A stretch of DNA of 64,000 bases from Massospora cicadina (taxonomy: Eukaryota > Entomophthoromycota > Entomophthoromycetes > Entomophthorales > Entomophthoraceae): the NCBI GenBank assembly GCA_022478985.1, contig JAKSZP010014543.1, positions 62,001 to 126,000 of the forward strand, given 5' to 3'. Below, piece by piece: positions 1 through 11,699 of this stretch (the stretch's first letter is position 1; each line of letters starts with the position of its first letter). Position numbers and translations under genes: made by a program. A model generated the notes under the pieces. The model worked only from the letters and a program-made list of their open reading frames with translations. It did no database searches and was not told where the DNA came from.

Positions 1-271
1 CTTCTCAGTCAGGTGAGCTATGATATCCATTGAGGACGCCCTCAAGGAGGCCTTTCCAGAAGGTTAGTAAACATCCTGATTGGATGAGGCTCCGAAGATC
101 CCGAGGCATTGAGTCCCCATGCACCCTATAAATATTGAAGCATTTTGAATTAATAAAATAACTGGTAAACTAACCTTTATTTTCTGTTTCCTCTTTGGTG
201 CTCATTTCTGATTTTCCAGCTTCGAGCCACCACAAACCCTGGCGCCAGTCAAAAGAACTGTAGTGCTGACA
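1..271 (+). repeat. Element 1 5' LTR (right part only)
   Basis: It matches 6100-6371 at roughly 92% by eye. It contains a TATA-like TATAAATA at 127-134 and an AATAAA at 152-157, and ends TGACA before the primer-binding site. About the first 143 bases of the LTR are missing, judged from the 3' copy. Confidence 0.93.
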
Positions 272-274
272 AAG

Positions 275-291
275 TGGTGCTCACTACAGGG
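275..291 (+). other. Element 1 tRNA primer-binding site
   Basis: TGGTGCTCACTACAGGG lies three bases after the LTR end. TGG pairs with a tRNA CCA tail. The same 17-mer follows the LTRs of B (last base T) and E and, with one change, F, so these elements share a primer tRNA. I did not identify which tRNA. Confidence 0.85.
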
Positions 292-540
292 CTCCAAGCT
301 GACCCAGTGAAAACATTGATCACAACAAAACGGAAATTAACAGCAACCCTGAAGGCCAAACGACTGGTCAATTGAGGAGCATTTCTTAATAGGTTAGTTC
401 TACCCAATATAAAATGCCGCCATCGCAGCTGGAAAGGCTAGAGTTCTGCGCCACCTTCCAATTCTTGCTGCCCTCACTAGACAGGGGCCAATATCAGCTT
501 CAGCTCAAACACACCCACAATGTCATCTAACATTTAGTCC

Positions 541-2290
541 TTGGCATTTACACTGAGGGTGTCCACTCCAGCCACTCCCGCGCCTCTTCCATGCCATCCA
601 CAATGTGGGACCTCACTCAATGGCCGCATTACCTGCTGGAGAGCTTACTTGGGGCCTGATCGCTACCTTCATAATTTCGTTCACCCCACAATTCATAACC
701 TCCTCCAGTTATTAGGATTACACCATCAGGAGGTCTCTCAGCACCTAGGGCTCACCCAATTTACATTCATATATCATTGACTTCTATGACGCTGCCTCCT
801 CCTTCATGCATGACAATAATGAAGCTATACTCGATAACTGGCAACTAATCAATGATATCCGCGATCAATTGGTGGTGTTAGATAGCGGCCTCTCCGGCTA
901 CCTCAAGGAGCAATTTCACTAAAATGCTCAGCAGCTTGAAGCAACATGGGCCCAGCGCTTGCAACAAGTTGAGGAACTGCTACAATCCCTACAACAGCGC
1001 TACTGAGAGCTGGCCTCTCATGACTACTCCCCATGGCTGTCGGGCCTGAAGGGCCTAGGGGGCCAGAAGGTCCCAAAGGACGTCAGGGACCAGTGGGCCC
1101 CAAGGGTCCGCGTGGGCCTCAAGGGCCCTCCAGCCCCCAACCTTGGGCGAACCCAAAGACCCCTGGCGACAGGATATGTAACCGCTCTGGCCACCCTGTG
1201 GGACCAGATCCAGAAGGTGGCCTTGGGATGCAATCTCCGAACAGATGGTGTTCCCCTCAACCCCAGGGTTTCCATCAAAGCGCTATAGGATGAGATGGAT
1301 AACCTCAGCGCTTTCATGAGGCTCACTGACGCTCGCCTCTCCCAGCTCAAGACAACGTGTCGTGGGTTCAAAACCCAGTTGGCCACCATCGAAACCAGCT
1401 ACAACTACAGAATGCCAAAATTCAGTCCTTAAAGGAGCAGGTCGCCAGTAAGGCATCCACTTCCACCCTCAGTCAAAATTGGGAATACATCCAAGAAGAC
1501 TTAGAAGGCTTGCGGAGGCAGCTAGATCAACAGGCTCCTCAAGAATATGCAGAAACAGAGATCTCAGAGCTGACGCCTATCCCAGGAATCAACACCATCT
1601 CTACTCCTATTGTCGCTAACTTTAAACCTAGCTTTAAGGAGAAGTTCACCCCAGACGGGAGAGCATCGCCTCCTTCTTATATGCCTATGAGAGTTCTATG
1701 GAGGAGGCCACCAACTGACAAAAGGTGAAGCACATCCACTCATGCCTAGATAGTACTGCCCAGGAAATTATGACTCCCCATCTGAAGGAGTGTAACACCT
1801 GGGAACAAGTACACACTGCCCTGATCCAAGAGTTTGGCAGTAACTAAACCTTAGCCAACCAGAAGCAAGCATTCATGGGTATTCGACTTAACAGAGGAGA
1901 AAACCCTATGGAGTTTGCCAACCGGTTCTACGCTCAGGCTCAACCTTTGGTTATGACAAGCTGTATCACACTGGACGACGCCATTACCGCCATCATATCC
2001 ACCTTGGGGTCCTATCCTGAGGTCCAGATGCACATGATTGGGCAGAAGAATGGGTTCACTTGTATCAGAGAGATCAAGGAGGCCCTCAACGAGATCCCTG
2101 CCACAATCCTAAACTCTAAGGCTGTGCCCGCAGGCCCCTCTAACCGCCCTAGGGTCCATGTAGTAGAGAACCAGAAAACCCCCCATCCACAGTGCACCTA
2201 TTGCAATGGCTTTAGGCATAGCGCCAAGAATTGTTGGAAACGTCTAGCTGAGGAGGCGGAAAAGGGCAGTCAGCATGAAGGACGAGGCGC
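541..2290 (+). pseudogene. Element 1 gag (coiled coil, collagen-like stretch, CCHC zinc knuckle)
   Basis: The Gag coding sequence is scattered over three frames. The N-terminal part (about 541-1020) is rich in Leu/Gln coiled-coil-like sequence. A Gly-Pro-X run of ten triplets lies at 1042-1131. A second coiled-coil stretch follows (1200-1560), then the Gag core (about 1620-2130) and a zinc knuckle of the form C-x2-C-x4-H-x4-C near 2190-2235. The knuckle is expected to bind the packaged RNA. Stops near 779, 940, 1005, 1290 and 1730 and several frame changes make it non-functional. The Gag core closely resembles those of elements B and E. Confidence 0.85.
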
Positions 2291-2799
2291 TCCATGCTGA
2301 CATCCCTGTCCAGCCTCAAGTAACCCCTACACACAAACCGGAAGCCATTAACCCTGAAGAAGTAGCTGCGGTATCTAATGACAATAAAGACATTGATACT
2401 GCTTACTCTTCTTCTGATTCTCCTATGTTCCTTACGTTGCCACCTCAGTTTGGAAGTTTGGTCACCCAAGTCGCCGTCCAGGTCCACAAGATTCCAGTTT
2501 ATGCCATAGTTGACAGTGGCTCTCCTGTGAACATTATCTCTTCCAAGCTGATGAAATGCATCAAGGTTGCCCCCAACATGCCACACTACATGGAGTATGG
2601 CACAGCTGGCCCTCAGTGCACCCAATCCATAGGGGCCTACTCCTCTCTACCAATTCGGTTTGGGAAGCTCGCTTTGGATACAACCACCATCACTTTGGAC
2701 AACACCAGCTACGATCTACTACTTGGAACCCAGTTTCTTCGAGATTATTTGGCTGTTATCCACTATGATGGTGGTTTTCTCTCCCTTCTAGGACACTGA
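2275..2799 (+). pseudogene. Element 1 aspartic protease region
   Basis: A 174-residue open frame overlaps the end of gag. It has the retropepsin active-site motif D-S-G-S at about residues 79-82 and the second conserved motif L-L-L-G-T near residue 148. The enzyme would cleave the Gag-Pol polyprotein. This is one of the best preserved parts of the element, but the frames on either side are broken, so no polyprotein can be made. Confidence 0.9.
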
Positions 2800-3329
2800 G
2801 TCCCTCTGGTTTTTGAAACTGCCCATGACTCTAGGGCGGATGTCAAGACCCAAGCCTGCCTACTGGAGACTGAAGGATGAATCGATCAGCTTGAGTACCA
2901 CATCTGGGGCTCTCGAGTCCAGCTGCCCCCTCCTGATGTGGACGGATCTGAGGGGATGCCGGTTTACTTGCCCCGGGTGACTACCATGCCCCCAAAATCC
3001 CAGGTCATTTGTTGACACCCGGGTCCATGTCAAAATTCCCTCAGGGTATTTACTGGAGGTCCAAGGTCTGGATAACCCATCTCCCAAGAAAGTGCTGACC
3101 TGCCCCAGAATCCTTGATCCAGCGTATGCCAGATCAATATCAGTGTTGCTAGCCAACCTGACTGACAAACTAAAAGTTATAGGACCTAACCAACCCACTG
3201 CTTACGTTTGCCTGTTACCAATGGGGGCTGTTGCTGACGTCCGAAGCTTTGGGGAACTGAGGGACCTTGGCTTGGAGTCTCCATCCTCAGTTAACTTGGT
3301 TGACGCTAACATAGGAAGGACCTCTCTGA

Positions 3330-4660
3330 TGAACAGCGACTTAAGGTTCAGGAGCTCCTGGAGGAATACTTAGATCTATTCTCCACTTCGACCTACAATT
3401 TTGGAAGGATGAATGGAGTCCTCCACCATGTAGAAACTGGGGATTCCCCCCATTTTGGTCCCAGCCTTACCACAAGAGCAAGGTCGAAGAGGCTAAGGTC
3501 ATGGTAGAACTCAAACAGCTGCTTGACGCGGGTCTCTTGGTTCCCTCATGTAGCCCTTGGTCCTCCCCGCTGTTGCTGGTCTAAAAGAAGGATGGCAAGC
3601 ACTGGGTGATGATGGATTATCAACGGCTCAACTCCATCACCAAGAAGGACAGCTATCCTCTTCCCCATATTGATGACTCGCTCTGACTGCTTGCAGGTTC
3701 CCAGTACTTCTCAGCCATGGACCTCGCCAGCAGGTATTGGCAGGTCAAGCTTGCTCCCGAAGACCAAGCCAAGTGTGCTCTAATCGCCCACAAAGGGCTG
3801 TTTGAGCCTACTTGGATGCCCCAAGTCCTCTGCAACACCCCAGCCACGTTCCAGCGTGCCATGGATGGGATCCTTGGGGACCTGAAGCTCTCCTGTGTCC
3901 TGGTCTACCTGGATGACATCACCATTTTTTCGTGAACTTTTAACAGACATGTCAACCACCTTAAGGAAGTCTTCAAGCATCTCCGGAAGGCCTCCATCAA
4001 GCTCAAGCTCTCAAAGTGCTCCTTCTTCCATCCTGAGCTAGAATTTCTAGGCCATAAGGTCTCCAAACGTGGCATTCAAGCTATCCTCAATAAGGTCAAT
4101 GCTATAGAAAAAATGTCATGCCCCCAAAGCCTATGAGATATTCAAGTCTTCCTAGGTATGGTGGGCTATTACCGTCAGTTCATCCCTCAGTTTGCTGACC
4201 TCGCCAAGCCGCTGTTCTACCTTCTACAAAAAAATATTCCATTCGAATGGCGACCTGAGCAGGAGCAGGCCTTCAACGCTCTATGAACGGCCTTAAGTAC
4301 TAAACCTGTTCTAATTCACCCCCAATTCAACAGGCCAATCTTGCTGTTCACAGATGCTAGTGACATCACTGTGGGGGCTATCCTGGCTCAGCACGATGAG
4401 AACCAGGTTGACCATCCCATAGCTTATTTTAGTAAGACCCTAAGCAAGGCTGAGCGAAACTACAGCATCACCAAGAGGGAATGCCTAGCCATTCTTTTAG
4501 CCATCAAGCATTTTTGGCCCTACCTCTACAGCACCCATTTTACTATCATTACTGACCATTCTTTCCTTCGGTGGCTGCAACAAATGAAAGACCCGGATGG
4601 ATGGCTGGCCAGGTGGGCCCTATGAATACAAAGCTACGACTTCACCATTGTCCATTGCGC
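3330..4660 (+). pseudogene. Element 1 reverse transcriptase and RNase H
   Basis: Reverse transcriptase motifs can be followed from about 3510. The catalytic Y-L-D-D is intact at 3906-3917. A TGA at 3933 interrupts just after it, with more stops near 3583, 3684, 4135 and 4284. RNase H follows in an open stretch at 4341-4625 starting L-F-T-D-A-S, whose Asp is the first catalytic residue. Several of the stops are TGA where relatives carry CGA or TGG, consistent with C-to-T decay. Not functional. Confidence 0.92.
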
Positions 4661-4739
4661 TGGTTCTATTCACCAGAATGCTGACAGACTCTCAAGGATG
4701 CTGGTATTAGCAGTCCTGACCCTGGAGGAGGATCGGCTC

Positions 4740-5932
4740 TATGACTTAATAGGGCAGCCTGAATGTTGGGAGCTGGAATCCCCCCAGGTCCAAGCTGAAC
4801 TCCGCCGGATGACTTAAGACACCCAGGTCAAGGATGGGTTACTCTACAAGAGATTCAACAAGAAGTGGCTTCCCTACATCTGACCCTCCTCTTGCACTGA
4901 TGTCATCCTGGAAGGCCACACTACTGTTGGGAATGGTGCGGTCAAGAAGACCTATGAGTGGCTGAAGTCACGCTGCTACAGGGACCAAATGGTCAAAACC
5001 ATCCAAGAGGTTCTGGAAGCCTACATGACCTGCTGATCTCAAGACCGGGACAACCCTCGCTATCAGCACTCTGTCGTTGCACCAACCAAGCCCTTCAATG
5101 TTGTCAGTATCGACATGGTGGGTCCCCTCCCCCACTGGTCTACATGGTCACAAGTATATTATTCTTGCCATAGACCATCTGACTAAGTGGGTCAATACGA
5201 TCTCAGTTCCTGCAGCTACAGCTAAGGCTACCGCCTTGTTCCTTGTTTGCTCCATTTTCACCCAGCACGGGTGCCCCCAGACCTTGCTCTCAGACAATGG
5301 TTTGAACTTCACCTCCCAGGTAGTACAGGAGCTAACTTCTCTATTTGGAACCACCCAGAGTTTCGCTGCTCCCTACCACCCTTCTACTAATGGGGCGGTA
5401 GAAAGGGCTAACAGAACTCTTGTCTCCATCCTGCAAAAGTTGGCCGCCTCAGATCCTGCCCGCTGGAACCATTATTTTGCCCAGCGCCCTGCTTGCATAC
5501 CGAGTGAGCTACCACCATGTTATCAAAATGTCCCCATTCTAAGCCCTGTATGGGTGGGCCCCACAACTACCCAGTAGTGTCCAGCCCCTGTTTGAAGCCT
5601 CCACTCCCAAGAACACCGATTTAAATATGAGGGCCCTTGCCGATGAAATTGTCTGGCTCCAAGCCCAAGCCACTCAAGGCATTGTTATCACCACTGGAAG
5701 GGAGACATCACAATTGAATCTCGGATGACTCTCTTTACCAGAATTTCAACTAGGTGACCTCGTTCTCTTTATCATCATCAACCTGGAGGTCATCAGAACA
5801 AGCTCGACATACTGTGGTCTGGGCCCTACAAAGTGATACACAAGGTGAAGTCTGAGTACTCCATTGCCGATACCAAGTAAGGGACTGTTTAAACCGAGTG
5901 CATGGTCAGTTCCTCCGGCCGTACTTCCCCCT
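4740..5932 (+). pseudogene. Element 1 integrase
   Basis: The integrase core can be read across frame changes: the first Asp in I-D-M-V-G near 5114, the second in S-D-N-G near 5293, and the Glu in a V-E-R-A-N context near 5400. A C-terminal G-P-Y motif lies near 5822, and the frame ends TGA around 5930, just before the polypurine tract. All three D,D,E catalytic residues survive, but at least two frameshifts and stops separate them. Confidence 0.9.
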
Positions 5933-5941
5933 TTGACAGGA

Positions 5942-5956
5942 TCTTGAAGGGGGCCT
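5942..5956 (+). other. Element 1 polypurine tract
   Basis: A purine-rich stretch containing GAAGGGGG lies directly before the 3' LTR start at 5957. It would prime plus-strand DNA synthesis. Confidence 0.75.
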
Positions 5957-6371
5957 TGTCAGGATTTGAGAGAAAAATTGTCTCAAATTCCCATCTTCCA
6001 AATCTGGCCATATTGAATCCGTCATCGATTCCAGCTAAGACAAAACTTTTTCTGGATCAACCTTACCTAGTACTAAGTCACGTGGAGCGGGCTTTCCACC
6101 TTCTCAGTCAGGTGAGCGACGATATCCATTGAGGACGCCCTCAAGGAGGCCTTTCCAGAAGGTTAGTAAAGATCCTGATTGGATGAGGCTCTGAAGATCC
6201 CAAAGGCATTGAGTCCTCATGCACCCTATAAATATTGAAGCATTTTGAATTAATAAAATATTTGGTAAACTAACCTTTATTTTCTGTTTCCTCTTCAGTG
6301 CTCATTTCCAATTTTCCAGCTTTGAGCCACCGTGAACCCCAGCGCCAGTCAAAAGAATTGTAGCGCCAACA
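5957..6371 (+). repeat. Element 1 3' LTR
   Basis: It is 415 bp, starts TGTCAGGATT and ends CCAACA. TATA-like TATAAATA lies at 6227-6234. The last 272 bases match 1-271, with the differences concentrated at CpG-type sites. Confidence 0.92.
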
Positions 6372-6789
6372 GTGAGGAATATCACCTGGTTAAAAATCTG
6401 ACACCCACTAACTTAACCAATAATATCTTTTCTGGTATGATGGATTTCCTGAGAAAGGCTATGTGGAGGGTGACCCAACACATCATTCAGTTACAATATG
6501 AAGCTATGGCTACCCTAGCTAAAATGGTCACTAAAGAGTGCCAGGTAGCTAATGAGCTTAGACCACCTTTGCCCACCTTTCAAATCTATGAATTAATATT
6601 ATACCAACATAACTGAATTACAGCTAGAAGTGAGAAGCTTAGCTCCATATGGGAGGGAACTTTTGTCATCACCAATAATAGGGGTGATGAATATTCTATC
6701 AAGTCCCTTGCTACAGGAATCACTACTAACTGAGTTCATGGAAGTTTCTTACACCCATATTATCCAACTAATACTCTTAGAGGGGTTAA
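6372..6789 (+). pseudogene. Integrase C-terminal tail of an upstream B-family element, ending in a polypurine tract
   Basis: This stretch is closely similar to 25690-26056, the integrase tail of element B, including the polypurine tract (CTTAGAGGGG, about 6779-6788). It is what remains of a B-family element to the left, whose 3' LTR is the LTR at 6790. Element 1 inserted into it, removing or displacing the rest out of the window. Confidence 0.85.
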
Positions 6790-7881
6790 TGTCAGACACT
6801 TATAAGTCCAGTTAGGTGAAAAGAGTATAATGATGGTGAATTGGTCAAGTAATATACAAAAAAACCCTGGCCAATTCTCAGTGAAATCTGTTTAATTAGA
6901 GTAATCCTTCTCTACCTCAACTTAAGCCAAAAGCCTTAGATACTGGCACTTTGACACCCCAAAACCTGAAGTGAAATAGCTCAACTGATCTGAATCTCTG
7001 AACAAGCACCAACTTGAATTTGGTTTATGTTCCTAAGAGAAAACCACCCCTATGTACAGACCTGAAGGGGGTTCAGGTGGATAAAAATATTTTTCCACCA
7101 ATCATCAACTAAATTTTATTTGAGGTGGGCTGACCTGGGGATGATACTGCACTGATTAAGGGAAATAAAATAAATGAGAAAGGAAGATAAAACACGGAAA
7201 ACCTCCAAGTTTGGCATATGCTAGGCCAGAAACTCCATGGACCGTCTTTGGTATTTGCTATCTATGTTCAGGGCATTGGTGCGCAACGCCAAAACATTCA
7301 TAATTGTCCCCTACCCAAAGTTCATCTACCAGGATCAAACTTGGGGAGGCAGTGGTAGAGGGTCCATATTCTACCACTGGGGTATCCTCCCCACCAATCA
7401 TCAATTAGGAGCTGTGGTAATTGACCAAACTACCAACACTTGACAGATGGCTTATTGGTGGGATTATATTAAAATGCTTCTCATGATTTATCATTCCAGG
7501 AGTCAGTCTTACACCTACAATCTAAGTTTTATCAATATAATATGTCTACAATTTAGTGATAGGCTAAATCGTCATTTAGCCAAATTGGGAAGCCCCCTCG
7601 CCTATTCTGAATTCTATCGCCTCCCTCTACTAAGCTTTAAATTAGTGTAATTACTAAGCGAGATCAAGGTAATGAGGGTTCTTCTTTCTTTTGGATCCCT
7701 GAGTTTTAATATTGATAAAAAGTCTATAAAAATTAGACTCCCTTTGTAGGTTACAATAGTTATCTAATAATATAATCTAAATAGCTGACATGAGTTTTAA
7801 ATACTCCAGCGACTGCTAAATATTGTTGCAATCCTGAGCCAATAGCACCAGCGAGCGCTTACCTCCACCAGGATTACAACA
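6790..7881 (+). repeat. LTR shared by element B and its upstream neighbour
   Basis: It is 1092 bp, starts TGTCAGAC and ends ACAACA. It has an integrase tail plus polypurine tract on the left and a primer-binding site plus gag on the right, so it acts as 3' LTR of one element and 5' LTR of the next. It carries about 296 bp more than B's other LTR, bounded by direct copies of a 17-bp sequence at 7095-7111 and 7391-7407. Confidence 0.88.
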
Positions 7882-7883
7882 AG

Positions 7884-7900
7884 TGGTGCTCACTACAGGT
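7884..7900 (+). other. Element B tRNA primer-binding site
   Basis: TGGTGCTCACTACAGGT lies two bases after the LTR end, nearly identical to that of element 1. Confidence 0.85.
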
Positions 7901-7929
7901 GACCTGTACATCTCAAAGTTTCTTAAAGA

Positions 7930-9110
7930 ATGGAGGCTGTTGGGGGTATTAACCCTTATAGCCTCCCCGCTGCCATGAAACTGAGGATAGCTGCTTTGGA
8001 ACAGCAGCTAGCCAGTGCACTATCCAGACTTAATAAAGTTTACACCACTTCACCCCAGTTATCTCAGAAACCCCCTTCTGCAACAAGTTCACTACATGTG
8101 AGGGTAGCATTGCTTCGTTACTCTTCATTTATAATTTGGATATGGAAGGCATGACTGACTATCATAAAATCAAGTATATCCTTCCTGTTTAACTCAAATG
8201 GTCTAAGAGATGGTGACTCTATACATGGACACCTTTAATACCTGGGAAGAGTTTAAAGAAATTCTTATGAATGAGTTCATCTCCCCGCAGAGTTTATAGG
8301 GAAGAAAACAGGCCTTATGCGCCTTAGCCTGAAAGAGGGCGAATCAGTTGCTTCATTTGTTGATTAGTTATAAAGCGAATCTCAGCCCCTACTACTCGCA
8401 AAAATGCTACCTCTTGATGATGCCATTGTTGCCATCCTGAGTGGGTTGACTTCTCACCCTTCCCTAGCAAGGCATTTTATCTCAATTAAATGGCATTTCC
8501 GGAGCATACGTGATGTAAAGGAGGCTTTATTGGAGGTTACAGATCTTTATGAATTTGAAACCCCAAAGAGCAGGGTTGAAACTGCAAGCCTTAACCATTG
8601 AGGATCTAACCACTGAAGCCTGGCAGAAGGAGTCCAAGATGACTCCCCTGGCCTCTCCTGTGCTCGTTACCACCCCAAAGCCTGCGCCAGTGAGGTGACT
8701 TAAAATAGACTCCCCTCCACCACATGAGGTTGGCAAGAATGCACCATTAGTGATAGGGTCAGGTTCCCACACGTCAGTTGCACCTCCAGTCTATTCTGTG
8801 CAGTCAGTTGAGATCTTACCTCAAAATTAAGCTCGCCCCTAGGGGGCTCATCACCATGGCTCCGCTCTCACATCCTTCCAAGCCACAGTTCATAACCGCC
8901 ACAGCCTCTATACTGGCTGCGCGCATACTGAAACCTTCTCATCAAGAGCATACAAAAGTCACTGAAGCTCTGCCAATTTTGTCAAAGGTCAAAAGGGTAG
9001 GTGAGCCACAAAAAGACAACTCCTGTGATCCAGAGAGGCTTGTCTACCCACTCCCCTACTATTGGACCTATGAGGTGCATAGTGAACCCCTCTGATGAAG
9101 AAACTGAAGG
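7930..9110 (+). pseudogene. Element B gag
   Basis: It starts with a short leucine-rich coiled-coil segment (7930-8080), shorter than the N-terminal regions of element 1 and E. A Gag core follows across frameshifts (8100-8560) whose spacing and residues match the other elements. Several stops are present. No intact CCHC knuckle is visible. The start at 7930 is the first ATG after the primer site; it is plausible but not proven. Confidence 0.75.
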
Positions 9111-9424
9111 GTTTACAAAGACGTTGGCCATTTTGTACTAGAAACAGCAAGTAAAGTAAAATACCAGATCAGTTGAACCCTGAAAGAGTTGACATGGCCA
9201 CGACACCCCATAGTCTCTATCTCTGTCAAGTGCTGAGGTGTTTTGAGGCCATTGATACCACCATTGATGCTGACGAGGCCATTGTCATGTTGATCTGATT
9301 TACTCAGCAGGTCCACACGCTACAATCCATTGAGGAAAAATACCCTAACACTGCTCGTAGACTTGCATTCATTTTCCATATTAATGAAGATCTAGCTCTC
9401 TACCCTAAACTTGGGGGACCCTAA

Positions 9425-9812
9425 CAAAGGTGGAGGTCGTCATCAACGGGGTAAGGGTCCTGGCTAACCTTGACACTGAATCTCCAGTCAACGTTGTTTC
9501 TTCAAAACTAATTAAGAAGATCAAACTACCCCCCAACTTGTAATATACCCAAGAGTTTGAGACTGCTGGTCATAACAGCACTTGCGCCATTGGGGCGTAC
9601 TTCTCTCTCCACATCCAATTTGGGAAGCTTATCATGTCAGTCCCAGCAGTGGCTTTAGCTAGTACCACTTATGACCTACTAATTGGGACTCAATTTATGC
9701 TTGAGTACGATGGGGGCATTAACATGAAGCAGGGCTATCTCTCCCTTCTTGATTATGACGTTCCTTTAATCCTAACCAAAACGAATTCAATAAAAAAGAG
9801 TACATTTGCTTA
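9425..9812 (+). pseudogene. Element B protease
   Basis: The retropepsin fold can be read from about 9430. The active site reads D-T-E-S (Asp codon 9472-9474) where D-T-G-S is expected; the Gly-to-Glu change is a single G-to-A step (GGA to GAA). The second motif L-I-G-T is present near 9682. The frame has a stop at 9541 and ends near 9812. It is closely similar to the protease of element E. Confidence 0.85.
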
Positions 9813-10205
9813 AATTGAGCACCCTTAATCTGCCTTATCTTTGCACTATACCATAGCAGTGCAGAGTATAAAAAAGTTACCAGAATCCGTGGATGCACTA
9901 TAGGGCATCCCCTTTTATGTCGCAGAGGAGATTGTAGTTAAAGTGAGTGAACATGAGGTGACTGACTCCAAGATTACCTTGCAGACCCCCCACAACTGCC
10001 TATTGCACATCACAAGCATTAATGAGATAAGCCCTTTAGAGCCACGAGTGTTGCCAGATATAATAGACCCAGCCTACCAATGACCCACCAATCTCCTGCT
10101 AAGGAATCTTACTAAGAAGGAAATGGTCGTAAAGGAGTATCAGGAGATTGGTAAAGGCCTACTGGTCCCAATCGAGGACATCCACCAAGTCATTGTATTG
10201 TATCT

Positions 10206-11660
10206 ATGTTATACATGGTCTTACCGCAGATCAATTGTTATGCACCTTGCCTTGCGTTCAAATTTCTTATGAGCTTACCTTCCACTGCGCTTGAAAAAGT
10301 CCACGCTTTACTGGAATTTTACAGTAACATTTTAACTAAATCTAATACTGACTATGGCCACATGAAGGTTTGGAGCCATACCATCAATGTTGGTGATGCC
10401 CATCCTATTCAATCCAAGCCCTATAGGAAACCAAAAGTTGAGGAGCTCCAGATGAGGACGAAGTTTAAACAGTTACTGGATGCGGCGCTGTTGGTGCCTT
10501 CTCAAAGCCCTTGGTCATCTACTCTTTTGCTTATAAATAAGAAGAATGGAGGTCATTGGGTAGTTATGGACTACCGCAAACTAAACAGCCTCACTAAAAA
10601 GGATAGTTACCTTATCCCTAAAATTGATGACGTTTTGGATCAACTCTCTGGATCCAAGGTCTTCTCCGCCAAGGACCTAGCTAGTGGATACTGGCAGATG
10701 GACCTTTCTCTACAAGACCAGGAGAAATGTGCGTTTATCTGTAGTAAAGGCCTATTTCAAACCACCTGGCTACCTAAGGGGTTGTGCAATATGCCTGCAC
10801 TTTCCAGCAGGCCATGTATCACATTATGCGTGATCTTAAGTTTAGTTATATGATCGTCTATCTTTATGAAATTACCATTTTTCATTAAAAACTTCAAAGG
10901 GCATCTCGTGCATCTAAAGGAAGTTTTTTAATGCTTGTTGGCATCTAACAAAAGCTGAAGCCCTTTAAATGTACGTTTTTCCTGAGGAATTGGATTTTCT
11001 AAGACACTCCATCTCACAAGACGGGAATCAACCTCTCCACGATAAAGTTGAAGCTGTAGCCAAGATTCCTGTGCCAAAAACCCTACACAATATCCAGGTG
11101 TCCCTGGGAATGATGGGGTCTACCATCAATTTATCCTCAAATTTGCTCAGCTCAATGAGCTACTTGTATGCCTCTTGGCCAAAAACACTCCTTTCCATTG
11201 AGGTGCTTAACAAAAGGCCGCGTTTGAGATATTAAGGAGCTATTGCAACAAAGGCCTATCCTCCGCCATCATGAATATAGCAAACTCTTCATGTTGTTTA
11301 CTGATGCCTCTGACTACGCCGTTGGAGCTATCTTGGCTCAATTGGATGAGCATGGTGTCAATCATCCCATATCCTATTTTAGAAAGATGCTCTCAAGAGC
11401 TGAACGCAACTACAGCGTCACTAAGAAGTGCCTTGCTGTCCTTCTCGCTGTGAAATACTACTGTCCTTTCCTATATATGACTTTTTTGAATTGGTTACAG
11501 ACCAAGCCTTTTTGAAGTGGTTACAAAATATGAAGGATCCCACAGGAAGATTGGCTTTTTGGGCCTTAAAGCTACAGCATTAAGATATGACCATTGAGTT
11601 TTAAGCTGGAACCCACCACATGAATGTTGATGGGTTAACACGGCTGCCTGTCCTTAACTT
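10206..11660 (+). pseudogene. Element B reverse transcriptase and RNase H
   Basis: A 215-residue open stretch (10206-10853) carries the RT fingers and palm. The catalytic Y-x-D-D has become Y-L-Y-E at 10859-10870, in a different frame, so polymerase activity is lost. RNase H is recognisable from 11243, with F-T-D-A-S near 11295, and ends near 11660 after another frame change. Confidence 0.9.
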
Positions 11661-11699
11661 ATGCAATAGTGAAGCTGAGAGGTTACATGACCTCCTAGT

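Larger units (their letters stand above)
1..6371 (+). mobile_element. Element 1: degenerate Ty3/gypsy LTR retrotransposon
   Basis: The domain order gag, aspartic protease, reverse transcriptase, RNase H, integrase is that of Ty3/gypsy. The window begins inside the 5' LTR: base 1 aligns with base 6100 of the 3' LTR. All coding parts are broken by stops (mostly TGA) and frameshifts, so it is a dead copy. It lies inside the integrase tail of another element (6372-6789). The target duplication cannot be checked because the left flank is outside the window; the right candidate is GTGAG at 6372-6376. Confidence 0.93.

Noticed and set aside
1024..1389. Minus-strand open frame of 121 codons opposite the Gag of element 1
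   Set aside because: It is the antisense shadow of the GC-rich Gly-Pro-X and coiled-coil Gag region and resembles no family.
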